In this document: positions 1 to 11,493 of the stretch, in pieces | Position numbering within the stretch: the first letter of the stretch is position 1 | Layout: each line of letters begins with the position of its first letter | Assembly (NCBI GenBank): GCA_037577475.1 | Contig: CM075192.1 | Location: forward strand, 7,357,408 to 7,421,407 | Length of the DNA stretch: 64,000 nt | From: Chaunax sp. Z400 | Taxonomy: Eukaryota > Chordata > Actinopteri > Lophiiformes > Chaunacidae | Direction: 5' to 3' | The notes under the pieces: model-generated | Database searches by the model: none | Told to the model about the DNA's origin: nothing | The model's input: the letters and a program-made list of their open reading frames with translations, nothing else | Program-made: the position numbers and the translations under genes

Positions 1-1730
1 AGTCAGCTGATTGTGAATGAAAAACAACAGGACGTCGGAGCTACATGAATTCAAAGCTGTTTAAAAGCCCATCTGAAAGTCTATTTGTAACAAGTTTTAC
101 ATTTCTTTGTAATTACACTGTTTTTAATCAACAGACATATTATTCACTGGAATTTCTTTGATATATATTTTGAAAAGATAATTTTAAGGAAGACTTTGTT
201 TTGTAATAGCATAATGAATGGCATTTCAGATCTAACCAGCATTTTGATAAGAGGGTGCAGCAGCCCTGTCACCCAGATTATAAAAACCCTGAATGCTCCA
301 TAATGCCACCACATAAATTGCTTTGTTTTTCTGCCAGTGCTCCACAGACTTATGCACAATCTCTTTTGTAAACAGGAACACAACCAATAAAATGTCCTGT
401 GAACTGATCCCACAATTTTCCTCGAACATTCTCATGACATTCGCTGCATAGCTACGCAATGACACATCCTTGTTTTACAGTCTGACTTAAATGTTGGTTA
501 GCGGCATACCATATAAATCATATTTCCCTCTCTCCCCTATGCAACTATGGTGTTTCAACATGAAAACCCAGAGAGTCCATAGCTGCTGGCTGATAGCAGA
601 GCACCATCAAGTAGGCCAGAAATTCCATGCATGAGCTCATTGCCTCCAAGCGGCTGCATGTTTTTTTTTTATTACTACTTGGGGAGACTTGGGATTACTA
701 GATGCAACCTGAGCTCTCAAGAGAAACTGGCAGGGCGGAGAGTTTAGTGTGAACATAAACTGCATGAGTCAAGGTCTGTCAGTTAGAACAGTGACAGAAA
801 TTAGCTGCTTTACTTTTCCAAACACCCTTTGTGTTTAAAATCAGTCTGATGTTATTCCAGATCTGTCACAACAGCTCAGGAGAGGAGAGCCAGACGGTCG
901 AACCATCATTAGAGCTGTTTGTTATTCAAAGATCATAGGAGCGCTGGGTTGTTAGCTCCGAAATGAGGTCAAGAAACAGAAACAGAGGAATGAACAGTGA
1001 GGAAGAAATAAAACTGAGGAATTTGTGGTGAAGAGGAAAAAAGAGATGTGGGAGAAAAAAGAAACAGATGATGCAGACAGATGAAAGACCAACAACTCAG
1101 ACAGTGAAGTTTTCACTAGCTCTACATAGATCTTCATTATGTGAGCAGTAGATAAGTGTGTGGCCAACAGTTTGGTCAAAGGATCTTGTGAGGTAAACAC
1201 ACACCAATGGGACCTTCATTATTCTTGATATTAAAGTTTAAGTTAAAGTATTTTATTGCTGGGACACAGTGAGATCAGATCATCAGTCTGTAAACTTTAG
1301 ACACACACTTAGTCACTTGTCACCTTTGATAAAATCAGCCCAAGTCCTCCATCTACCGACTGACACACTGACAGAAAGAATAAATATGTGGTCAACACAC
1401 TGAGGAGAAAATGTACCTGAAATAATTTTCTTCTCCAGCTGGCAAAGAGTGTGTCTTGGTTTAGTTTGAACTTATTCCATGTATCTCATTTATCATCAAG
1501 AAAACACCGGAATTCTTAACAGTTTAAAGATGTATGCAGGCATGTAGCTGACTGGAAGGCAACATGCAGGAGGTGGAAGAGGTGAGTTTTTTACGGTTTC
1601 ACATAATATGCTAGAATTGCAAAAATGTTTAAAATCTTTAACATGCACCCACAATAGGGGATGGTTTGTCTTTAAAAAAAAAGCACATTTGAATTTGACC
1701 AAGAAGTCACCGGAAGCATATAAAATATGT

Positions 1731-1880
1731 CATCTAGCCTGGGAACATCTCATAATCCTCCAGGAGGAGATGGAAAGTGGTGCTGGGGTGTGGGACATTT
1801 AGAATACCATGGTTTGCCTGCTACCACTGCGACCCAACCCCAGATAGGCAGAAGAAAATGGATGGATGGATGGTGGGTGG
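1731..1880 (+). repeat. LINE 3'-end fragment with (GGAT)n tail
   Basis: The order CAGGAGGAGATGGAAAGTGG, GCTACCACTGCGACCCAACC, CCAGATAGGCAGAAGAAAAT and GGATGGATGGATGG is the typical 3' end of a teleost non-LTR retrotransposon, probably of the Rex1/Babar type. No open frame remains. Confidence 0.7.
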
Positions 1881-1929
1881 TTGTAGTTTCATGACAAAAA
1901 GGGTATATGTGCAGAATTTTTGTATGAAA

Positions 1930-2110
1930 CATGGGCGGATCCAGGGGCAGGCCCAGAGGGGCACTGTCCCCATCTGAAATCTGACTGGCCCCGGAAGAGT
2001 CCCTCCTAATTTCAAAGCTTCCTATTGGATATCCATGGTATTAATCTGGCACTGTGCTATTGGCTGAGGGCTAAATTCCCATCGGTAAATATAAAAAAAA
2101 AACTGTGTCA
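1930..2110. repeat. Candidate interspersed repeat
   Basis: The stretch GGGCGGATCCAGGGGCAGGC to CTGACTGGCCCCGGAAGAGT resembles a fish repeat by memory. Boundaries are uncertain. It is GC-richer than both flanks. Confidence 0.35.
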
Positions 2111-3414
2111 GTCATAATTCATGTAGGCTATGGAGAGAGCTATTACAGAGCCTGTCTGTGTGTAACACCATAGAGATGTATCTTGTTAGACTATAACTAA
2201 TCAAAACTCAGGTTCAGCCTAATTTTTAAGACCAGACAGGATTCAGGACAACTGTCCATAATCTGGGACTTTCCTAAACATTTTTCGGGTTGTCTGGTTA
2301 CGTAGTAGCCTACTTGTCGAGCTCCACACACTTTTCACTGAGAGTCTTCTCTGTGCTCAGGTTGTACGTTTTTCTGCTCTAAGCAGTTCTATCAGGAGAG
2401 ACCAGTGGTTGGGGTAAATAAGAATGTTAATTACATCAAATGAAATGTAATAATTAGTATGTTTGAAAGTCTTTGGTGTCAGAAAGTCTTTGGCGCTTAG
2501 ACTCTTCAGGGAGATTGAGATCAAAGGGCATCTGTCCTGAGCAGCAGCAAGATATATATCTGCCCCTTGGAGTCCAAATACTGGTGGTGGTGGTGGCTGA
2601 TGACTCTGGTGAACCTGATGAATAATGAAGTTGGTAAATCTTTGAAGACTGGGTGGTGATGGGGAGGTGAGGGTGTGCAAAACAGCAGCATGAAAGAACT
2701 AGAGGAACGGAGAGTCATGTTTAAAAAGACAGCAGCAACATGGTAGGCTGACAATGAAGGTGTGTCACTGTGCTATTGGATAGATGTGACTGGCTGATGA
2801 GAACAGCTGCTAACAATTGATGGCCCAGATGTGATGCAGGATAAGACTGAGCATGCATAGAGAGGTGAATAACAGAACAGCATGAGAAATAAAGTATAAC
2901 CAGAGTGTGCAAAGGTTTCGTCTTAACTGAACTTACCCTAGAGCTTCATTTGAATATTGCTCTTAAAGGATACATTGCCTGTTTTACAGTTGTTGTTTTT
3001 TGTTTTTTATTAAGATCTGATACAAAGATAGAATTGTCTCCACTGCTGATTAATTGATTAATTGACTACAGTAGCACCTTATCTTGTTATATTGACAGTA
3101 TCTGTTCATGTAACCAGCGTGTTGATCTTGGCATTGAACTGATTCTAATGAACAGGGCAGATTTTATTAGATGTCCATCAGTCAAACTAAAGCCAAACAT
3201 AATCTGATCCTTTTATCACTGTACTTATCTGTGTGCTGTCAACCTCAGCCTGGTTGTGTTTTTGTAGTCCCTCATCTTCTGTCAAGCAATCTGCCTTGTA
3301 ACAATTTCAGGAGGAAATTTAGACAGCTTTTCTTTTCAGTGTGTCTCACACATATACTGTAAATAGTATCCAACTGATTTATGAGTAAATCATAGTCTTT
3401 ATATTTATATTTAC

Positions 3415-3494
3415 AGGATGCACACACAAATTAAACTTACTGTTACTATTAGTACTGCAACAATTGTAATTATAATGAATTTTACTGCTACTGT
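3415..3494 (+). repeat. 80-base direct repeat, copy 1
   Basis: Begins AGGATGCACACACAAATTAA and matches 7325-7404 with a single mismatch over 80 bases in the same orientation. Sequence on both sides is unrelated between the copies. Confidence 0.9.
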
Positions 3495-4524
3495 AATTTA
3501 TATTTAATCTTATTAAGGCACATTAAGATACTTCTATGCGGCTCAAATAAACCTGATTGGGAAAACCACAGTCTTTGGAAACAAAGATTTTAATTTCTAT
3601 TCTCCCATTTCTTTAAAGACCATCAAAAATCAAATCTGTTCTTCTGCTTCTCTCCATCTCACTCTCCATCCTGTCCTCTGTGCCTCCCAGACATGTACTG
3701 AGTTCCTCTGTTTGTGTTCCCTGAACATTAGTGATCAGATCGAGGCCACACACATCCACATTTAGCCCTCGGCGCACAGGGTGGTTGCAGCACACACACA
3801 AACACACATCTGGTATCAGTCTCTGTTTATCCCTGTAAATGGACTCTGACCTGCAACCAGTTTAGGGTCTCCTCTGTATGGACTCCTTCAAGTTCCTCTT
3901 CATCAGGCCACTTCAAAGCTGACAGCTGATGCATACGAGCAGTCAGGCTCAGTATGTTTTACAAGCACGGTTTTCATGAGTGTTTCTAATGAGAGAGTGT
4001 AATACGACAGCAGAGGATCTCTAAAGGTCATCTGGAGGTTTTACAAGAAGCTTTGATTTTACTTGTGTGTATGTAAAGTTACATGTGGGTTGGAGAGGAA
4101 GCAAGAGAATCAATTAGATGGTCTCATTATGGTCTGTGATGGAGGAGCTGTCCTAGTCAAAGAATAAGAGTGAAAAATGGTCTAAAGACTCAATTTAGCT
4201 TTAAGAAGATTCCCTATTGTTGTTCGATTCTGTTCAATCCAATCAGAATACATTAATACATTACATACATTACAACATTAATTTCCCTTATTGTTTATTT
4301 TAATCATGAATGTTTCTCAGCTGTTTGTCTTACATCGTCTCATTAAAAACAACCTGTGCAGTTTTCTTGCAATTAAAACTTTTAGTTACGTACATATTTT
4401 CTCGCAAAAGAATCGGTATGTGTGTCCTTGAGGTCTAACTACGGCTGTGTGTTGACACAAATCTGGGGAAACATGGGCTACGATTCAATATACTGTAATA
4501 ATACAATAAGGCATTATATTGTGT

Positions 4525-4755
4525 TCTAGGCCTGTGTCTTCCTGTTCACATTAGCGATATGTGCTCACGTCTTCCTGTCTCTGATGATGATGCTATCTAG
4601 CTGTAAGGGGTTTAAACATTATACAAAACAAACTACTGGAACAAATATTTACATATAAACTATTAAAAATCCAGTGTTTTTGAGCATCAATACAGTACCA
4701 TATAATACATAATATTGGAATACTCAAGTGTATCAATGTTTTTATGCCCCTATGT
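4525..4755. repeat. Dispersed repeat, copy 1 (partner at 20636-20900)
   Basis: This is the same family as the copy in the gemin4 3' flank, in the same orientation. It is diverged, with several insertions and deletions, and has no coding capacity. Confidence 0.6.
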
Positions 4756-4776
4756 CTGTCAAATGTGTTAAGTGTA

Positions 4777-4782
4777 TTTATT
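4777..4782 (-). terminator. Candidate poly(A) signal for tapbpl
   Basis: AATAAA on the minus strand, about 440 bases beyond the tapbpl stop codon. It is the first canonical hexamer I noticed downstream in this AT-rich stretch. It falls at the edge of a dispersed repeat, so assignment to the gene is tentative. Confidence 0.3.
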
Positions 4783-5220
4783 TCCTCATATAACATTTGC
4801 AAAGCTGATTATAAAGTTATTTTACATTGATATTATATAATAATATCAGAGCTCAAGTTCCCATTTACAGTATCGAACATAACCCAAGATGAATTTGATA
4901 GATTTTTAAAAAAAGAAAAAAAAGAAATAAGTCAGTGTTGTACCCCGCTGTGGAGAAAGGTCTGGCAAAAGAAGTGTTGGACTTTTAACACAAGGAAAAT
5001 CACGTTAAATCAGTGCAACATGAAAAATACTCTTTGTGTCAAAGTAACCCAAATACATCTTCACAAACAAGCAAACAAAAAAAACAAAAAAAATCAAACA
5101 AACAAAATCAAACATCTAAGACATTCTCAAATCAAAATGAATGAGGGAGGAGGAGGAGGAGTGAGGGGGACAGTCTGCTTTCTCTTCTTTTCAGTTAGGT
5201 GCTGAAGCTTCCAGAGCTGC

Positions 5221-8200
5221 TTAGTATGGTTTTTTCTGCCAGGAACACACATATACACACAATTAAATATGGTATGCACTGATGTTAACAGCTAATTCAA
5301 AAGATAACGAGAACAATTACATGGATAGCCTCTTACCCTCACTGTTTTTCTTCTTGCTGTGGAGAAAATACATAAATGACAAATCACTTTCAGGCATATG
5401 TCAAATTGACAAGAACATTTAATGATTTGCATTGTCTGTACCTGATCATAGAGGTGTTTATGGTAATTGAACTGCATTCATATTGCACCGTTCTCTGCTC
5501 ACTGATCACTTTACAGCACAAACCAGCATTCTAACACATTCATGCAGCGGTGGCAAAACTAACCTCGCAAGGCGCCACCTGCTCATCAATCTAAATTAAA
5601 TCAAACTATTTCTCATTATGACAGATGCTTAGACTTTGTGTGAGGGTGTCCACGCTCACCTGAGAGCAGAGAGGGCAGCGTGGCACACAGGATAACCAGC
5701 AGTGTGAACAAAACGAAGGCAACAATGACCGTAAACATCCAGCTGCTTGGCTCTGAGAAGAGAAAACAGACAAACATGAGAGCGACTGTCACATATGTTC
5801 ATCTCCTGCCACTGTGTGGTTTCTCATGGTACTACAATGATGTAGTGTGACTCTTCTCACCTTCAACAGATAGGGTGAAGCTCTTTCTGATGGGCACTCT
5901 CAGGGACTGATGGGAAACGCTGCATATAAACCGTTTCCCAGAGTTCCTGAGTGAAGCCTGGATGTAGAAGAAAGCCGACACCGTGTAGGTCTTGTCTTGG
6001 TTGAGTCTGTGGCTCGACAGCAGAATGTTCTGGAGCACCCTGGGAAGCGGAGCGCCCACCCTCTGGCCTGACACTGCTGGCTCCTCCTCGTACCAAACTA
6101 TCTCTACATCCAGAGGGTAGTATCCCTCTGCCTCACAAACAACCTTCTGCTCCTGGCCTTCCTGCAGTGAGAGAACAGTTCCAACGTTGAGGGAGACGCG
6201 GGGAGACTCTGAGGATAGGAGAGAATAACATGAAAATACAATTTGAAAGTGGTTTCTATTATGAGTTGGACATGGTGCTAATGCTAATGCTAAAAGTCAA
6301 TGTTGAGTGCATCTTTATAAGACAGGGGGTTACATCTATTGGCTATTGGTCAAAAAAAACAATTTGAGGACATCGCCTTAGATTCTAAGGTATGATCAGT
6401 GTTTTTCACTATTTCACTATGATTAAAGTGTTAGATTAAATGATTGACAGCCCTCTCATGTCTGTACAATCAATGTAAAGTGTGAGGCTGCAAACTGTTT
6501 AGCTTAGAATAGCACAAAAAACAGCTAAATCTTCCTACCAGCACCCCTAAAATCACTGATACATTGTTAAATCTTTTTTGTTAAAAATAACAAGTTTTAG
6601 TTTTACAAGGGCCTCAAGAACATACTTAATCTTTTCAGAAAGACAGATGAATGAAAAGCTGAATGAGAGATTTCAGTGAGTTGCACCCTGATCATGATGT
6701 CAGGACATTGGCACTCTGTCTCTTGGCTAAGATCACTGACATCTGAGAGTTTCTAGGAAGTCACTGTCTCCGGCCAGTACATAACTGTCCAAGAAAAAAC
6801 AGCTGCACTGCAACAGTCGCTTTTAGAAAGTAAAACCTTCATGACAAACACGACATGAAAAACTAAAAATCCAATGAAAAAACCACAAGCATGGCAGCTT
6901 AGGTACTTACATTATCAGAACTCTGCTTTTTGTCCCATATCCACAAAATTCACCAAATTAATTTAGCTAATCTTTTAGCTTTATTCCTGCCTTTAAAGAA
7001 TGTCTAAAGTATCCACTCCACTCTTCCCTGATGTTATTTCAGACGTGTCTGAGCTAGCAGCAACTAAACTCATTCATGAGCCCCCAATTCAGGGGCCACA
7101 TCCTCCAAGGGCTGCATTTGAAGACTGAATGTGCCACAGCAACACGACATCGCCTGTCCCGTGTCGACGAACCCACAAATGCGGCCCTCTTTTCCTGGCC
7201 CCAGAATTATGCCAAGATTCATTGAGCATTGGTGACATTTTGATTTTTCTTCCCAAAATCGGCATAATGTACCCCCTCAGTAGCTGAGAAGTGAATATGA
7301 AGCATCTCAATTTCTTATGTTAATAGGATGCACACACAAATTAAACTTACTGTTACTATTACTACTGCAACAATTGTAATTATAATGAATTTTACTGCTA
7401 CTGTTATCATTACTGCTAGCAGTACATGCAGGCTCACTACAAGTAGCTCTCAACTCTACTGCTCCTCTAAAGAAGAAGAGTCTCAAACACAGGAGATCCA
7501 TGGTACAACCCTCAAACTTGTAATCTAAAGCAGACAATGCAAAACTAGACAGAAAATGGAGTCATACTGAACTGAAAGAGTCTTGATAAGCCTGGAACGA
7601 CAGCCTTAAAACCTACAGGCCCTTCGTAATGCCAGAGCAGTCTATTACTCAGCACTAATAGAAGAGAATAAGAACAAGCCAATGTTTCTGTTGACAGTCA
7701 TACTGTAGGTCTATTGACACCAGTATTCCTATAACCCTCAGCAGTTATGACTTTATGAGCTTTTTTAATGATATAATTCTACTTAAAGACACAATTCATC
7801 ACCTCCTGCTTTCAAATGATATCAATTTACATTCAAACATAGGAACTTTAGAAACAGCTGTATACGACCCGATGTACACTATATGGACAAAAGTATTAAG
7901 ACGCACCTCCTAATCATTGCATTCAGGTGTTTCATTCAGACCCATTACCGCAAGTGTATAAAATCAAGCACCTGTCTGCATTTACAAACATTTGTGTAAG
8001 CATGGGACGTTCTGAAGAGCTTAGTGAATTCAACCGTGGTACTGTCATAGGGCGCCACCTTTGCAATAAGTCAGTTCAGGAAATTTCTTCCCTGCTAGAT
8101 ACACCACATCAAATGTAAGTAGTATTATTGAAAAGTGGAAGCGTTTAGGAACAACAGCAGCTCAGCCAGAAAGTGTCAGACTATGTAAAGTCTCAGAGCA

Positions 8201-10786
8201 GGGTCACCGAGTGCTGCGGTGCATAGATCGTAAAAATTGCCAACTCTCGGTTGACTCAATAAATGCAGAGTTCCAAACTTCCTCTGGCATTAACATCAAC
8301 ACAAAAACTATGTGCCGGGAGCTTCATGGAATGGGTTTCCGAGGCCGAGCAGCTGCATGCAAGCCTTAAATCACCAAGCACAATGCCAAGCGATGGATGT
8401 GGATAGAATCGTATAAAGCAAGCTGCCACTGGACTCTGGAGCAGTGGAAACGTGTTCTATGGAGAGACATCTGTCTGTCTGGCAGTCTGACGGATGGGTC
8501 TGGGTTTGGTGGATGCCAGGAAAACGTTACCTGCCTGACTGCATTGTGCCAACTATAACGTTTGGTGGAGGGGGGATAATGGTATAGGGGTTGGGCTAGG
8601 CCCCTTAGTTCTAGTGAAGGGAAATCTTAATGCCTCAGCATACCAAGACCCAGAACTCACTGGAGGGATTAAAAATCTTGTTAAAATCCGCCTGAGGACC
8701 TGGAAGTTTTCTGTGTGGAGTTTGCATGTTCTCCCCGTGTCTGTGTGGGTTCCCTCAAGGTTCTCCAGCTTCCTCCCACAGTCCAAAAACATGTAGTAGA
8801 GCTGAATTGGTGCCTCTAAATTGCCCGTAGGTGTGAATGTGAGTGTGAATGGTTGTTTGTCTTTCTACATGTTGGCCCTATGATGAACTGGCGACCTGTC
8901 CAGGGTGTACCCGCCTCTCATCCAAAGTCAGCTGAAATAAGCTCCAGCCCCCGCCCCCATTGACAAATGTTGTGAGATGCATTTGAAAATTCCAAAAAAC
9001 AAAATATGACTATTAATAGCCAAGAATATAGCCTGAAATTTGATTCCAGTATCCTTTCTTTGACTCAGACTCACCTTCGATTTGCAGACTTATGTCCAGA
9101 GTGGTAAACAGTGGATTCACTGATACGGAACAAAGATAGGTCCCTTCACTGGTCATTTTGGTGAAGGGGAGGTTATAGGAAGCATCTCCGTCTGCAAGGC
9201 TCCTCAGCTTAACACCTGTCCCACTGGTGTGCCCTGAGCGGCTGGTATGGCTGAAGAGTGTGACTTTCTCTCCACGATATTGCCAGTGCCACTCCACAGT
9301 GACGTTTGGTCCTCTGTGGTCAAGAGCAAACTGGCAGTGGAGCTTTTGTTGAGCACCAAGACGTACTTTCACTGACGGAGTTACTGTTTTAATGACCATG
9401 ACAGCTATGGAAACAGACGTGTCAAGACAGAGAAAGATGAGACAGACATACACTTTAATTCTTAGATATGAAAAAGCAAAGTACCAAAATATTACCAGCT
9501 ATGGTGAGTGTTACCTGTTGTGGTGAGTATCTCTTTGTCTGCGATGGCGGGCCAACTGAGGTAGTCCTGCTGTCCTGAAGGGGGTTCGTCAGCTGGGTGT
9601 CTGAGGAAGCTAATGACGGTGAACAGGCCTTTGGTGTGTTTGATAGTAAAGATGAACCAGTTGTTATACTCCTTGGGGTCCTGGACTGGCCAACGGACAT
9701 GGATGCCTTGTGTGCTGTACCTACGTAACTGACAGTCTAACTGCTCTGGAACTACCTCCTCTAAGTACCGCCGCAGGTCGATCTTAGATCCTGGAACAGA
9801 TTAGAATAATTTAGAATAAGATAAGTTTTTGGTCTATTACTCCTTTAGGCTACAGGTCTTACCGGTGTGTAGGAAAGTTATGGCACGTGGGTTAACAGGA
9901 CTGTCTCCTTTCTGACCAAACTGCAGCATAGCCTCTCTGTGGATGAGCTCTGTCTCAGTGTGACCCTCATTGTTCTGAAACACACGTTCATCAGTGAACT
10001 GACAGGGCAGCCATGACATTTGACTGAAACCCTGCACACCTGAGAGACACAGAATGAAACAGTGTGAATTACATAACATGTAATATGCTGTAGTATAGTA
10101 TAGTATAGTATATTACAGTAGAGTATAGTACGCTATAGTATAGCACAGTATAGTATAGTATAGCATAGTGTCCTATAATGTTGTTCAGTACGGTGCATCA
10201 CAGTATAGTACAGTACTGTGTAGTACAGTATAGGATATTTCAAAACAGCATACTATAGGATATTACAGCAGCATGGTATACAGCTTTATGGTATAGTTTA
10301 TTATAGTATAATAAAGTACAGTATAGTATATCACTGGAATAGTATTACTGCACATTGCTGTATAGTATAGTATATATAATATTATAGTATGGTGTAGTAT
10401 AGTATAGTGAAACATTACAGTATAACATAACATAATACAGCACAGGGCTGTATAGTATGGTGTATAGCACGGCAGCATATTTCAATGCAATGTAGTATAT
10501 CATGGTGCAGTGTAATATAGTACATTGTATGACACTACCGTATTCTAATGTACAATTTAGTATATCACAGGACATAATATAACAGTATCTAACAGTGTAC
10601 TGTAGTATATTACAGTGTGTGATAGTATATCACAGCATATCATGGTGGTCTTCTCGTTCATGTCTTAAGGGTTATTGTACACTCTTTGATACACACACAA
10701 ACTGTCAAAATTTACAACAAAGCTGAAGGCACTAACTTACCTGTGCACAGGTACACGCAAATAAGTATCTTTAAGATCTGGTACAT
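5221..10786 (-). CDS. tapbpl: Tapasin-related protein (TAPBPR-like), 8 coding exons, about 434 aa
   Basis: Coding exons, in transcript order: 10786-10741, 10039-9863, 9790-9515, 9404-9075, 6208-5861, 5752-5660, 5356-5337, 5235-5221; all introns are GT-AG and all phases fit. The product should sit in the ER and edit peptides on MHC class I. Residues 1 to about 20 form a signal peptide (MYQILKILICVYLCTG then VQGFS). The N-terminal domain (to about 166) has a Cys pair (PCQF and LDCQLRRY). An IgV domain (about 167-276) has Cys in LHCQF and YLCSV and an N-glycosylation sequon NVT. An IgC1 domain (277-392) has the signature GYYPLDVEIVW. A membrane segment (about 396-420) precedes a short tail ending KKPY. 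I prefer TAPBPL over tapasin because no Cys occurs where tapasin tethers ERp57, the membrane segment lacks tapasin's Lys, and the IgC1 motif resembles human TAPBPL. The dilysine end is tapasin-like, so the paralogue call is not certain. Confidence 0.83.
6478..6610. repeat. Interspersed repeat family B, copy 1 (fragment)
   Basis: Contains GTTTAGCTTAGAATAGCA and CTTCCTACCAGCACC with CTAAAATCACT, the distal half of the family seen at 44985-45150 and 39628-39990. It lies in tapbpl intron 4. Confidence 0.5.
7325..7404 (+). repeat. 80-base direct repeat, copy 2
   Basis: Near-identical partner of 3415-3494, about 3.9 kb away, inside tapbpl intron 4. The match stops abruptly at both ends. Confidence 0.9.
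7876..8640 (+). mobile_element. Truncated Tc1-like transposon in tapbpl intron 4
   Basis: It begins at a Tc1-type terminal repeat (CACTATATGGACAAAAGTAT). The transposase N-terminus is readable from about 7999 (MGRSEELSEFNRGTVIG, then HLCNKSVQEISSLLDTP), then frameshifts; later codons give recognisable pieces such as CRELHGMGFRGRAA near 8.3 kb. No matching right end is present; the copy is cut off by another repeat at about 8690. Confidence 0.85.
8690..8965 (+). repeat. Teleost retroelement 3' tail-type repeat
   Basis: The sequence GTTTGCATGTTCTCCCCGTG, TCCTCCCACAGTCCAAAAAC, CTCTAAATTGCCCGTAGGTG and ACTGGCGACCTGTCCAGGGT is a very common interspersed repeat of teleost genomes. It abuts and probably truncates the Tc1 relic on its left. 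Confidence 0.75.
10085..10640. repeat. Degenerate TATAG/CAGTATAGTA satellite in tapbpl intron 1
   Basis: About 550 bases built from variants of AGTATAGTAT with CAG and CACAG interruptions. Spurious Tyr/Leu-rich frames on minus result from it. It fills most of the intron between coding exons 1 and 2. Confidence 0.9.
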
Positions 10787-11493
10787 GACTATTACTTGGT
10801 AGAAACGTCTCCTTGTTGCTCGAACCACAGCTTGAGGGATAGCCTACTTTCACTTTCACTTTATCGGAAGAGACAAACTTGCTCTGCCTGCCTCTTGAAT
10901 CACGTGTGACGAGTGTTTGGTACATAAATATCACTGAATGAACGTTTCATGCTGTGTTTCATACATGCATTGGGATACAGTCATATTCAATGGATACAAT
11001 GAGCGTCTGTGTCTTATATATATTCCTAAACTAGTTACTGCTGAGCTAAATTTCCGTGTTTACTGGCGTATACAGTGTTGCACATAAAATCATTAAAGCA
11101 AATACGCATATTTCCTTGTTGTCGCTCTAAAACAATTGCCGCAAGTCATTACAGACGATAATAGAAGGCTTCGCTTCAACGCCAGCAAACGAGCAGTACC
11201 TCCTGCGCCCTGTGGCGGCGCTGTGCAGAGACCTACGCAGAGAGCAGCTGTTCCCTCTTGTGTTTGACACGTTGATGCGGAAGAGCGGAAGCGCTTCATA
11301 TGAAATTGTTCACATGCCGCTGAAAACCAGAGGAGAGCGTATCATGTCGATGGACTTAATCTGTGTCATTGCAGTGTATTTTGTAGTGTTCGTCACATAG
11401 TGGACGAGAAAGACGATTATAAACCTCAGTCTGTGGAACAGCGCATGAGTGTGAATTAAAAACGGACTAACCACGTCGGGCTACATAGCAGCT
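10787..11493. promoter_or_regulatory. Divergent promoter interval between tapbpl and gemin4
   Basis: The two start codons are only about 700 bases apart and point away from each other. The gemin4 side (roughly 11150-11420) is richer in CpG than its surroundings and holds two ETS-type CGGAAG sites at 11278-11283 and 11286-11291, typical of housekeeping promoters. The tapbpl side holds the IRF element. A shared, partly bidirectional promoter is inferred from spacing; the transcription start sites are not visible. Confidence 0.5.
10846..10863 (-). promoter_or_regulatory. IRF element / ISRE-like site upstream of tapbpl
   Basis: On the tapbpl sense strand the sequence reads GAAAGTGAAAGT, extended as AAAGTGAAAGTGAAAG. 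It fits the IRF-E consensus GAAASYGAAASY exactly. It lies about 60 bases upstream of the tapbpl start codon, so it sits in the proximal promoter or at the start of the 5' UTR. Interferon control through IRF1/IRF2 is known for trout tapasin and TAPBP-R genes, which supports a real site. Function here is inferred. Confidence 0.65.

Larger units (their letters stand above)
1..4524. other. Gene-free left flank
   Basis: No exon with family similarity was found on either strand. The open frames here are short, lack similarity to known families and have no consistent splice partners. The stretch contains the LINE tail at 1731, the candidate repeat at 1930 and the first copy of the 80-base repeat. 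Confidence 0.6.

Noticed and set aside
10263..10575. Tyr/Leu/Ile-rich minus-strand open frames
   Set aside because: Products of the TATAG satellite in tapbpl intron 1.
5221..10786. Assigning the tapasin gene proper (tapbp)
   Set aside because: No Cys at the ERp57-linking position and no Lys in the membrane helix; IgC1 residues are closer to TAPBPL. The dilysine tail alone was not enough, but the alternative remains open.
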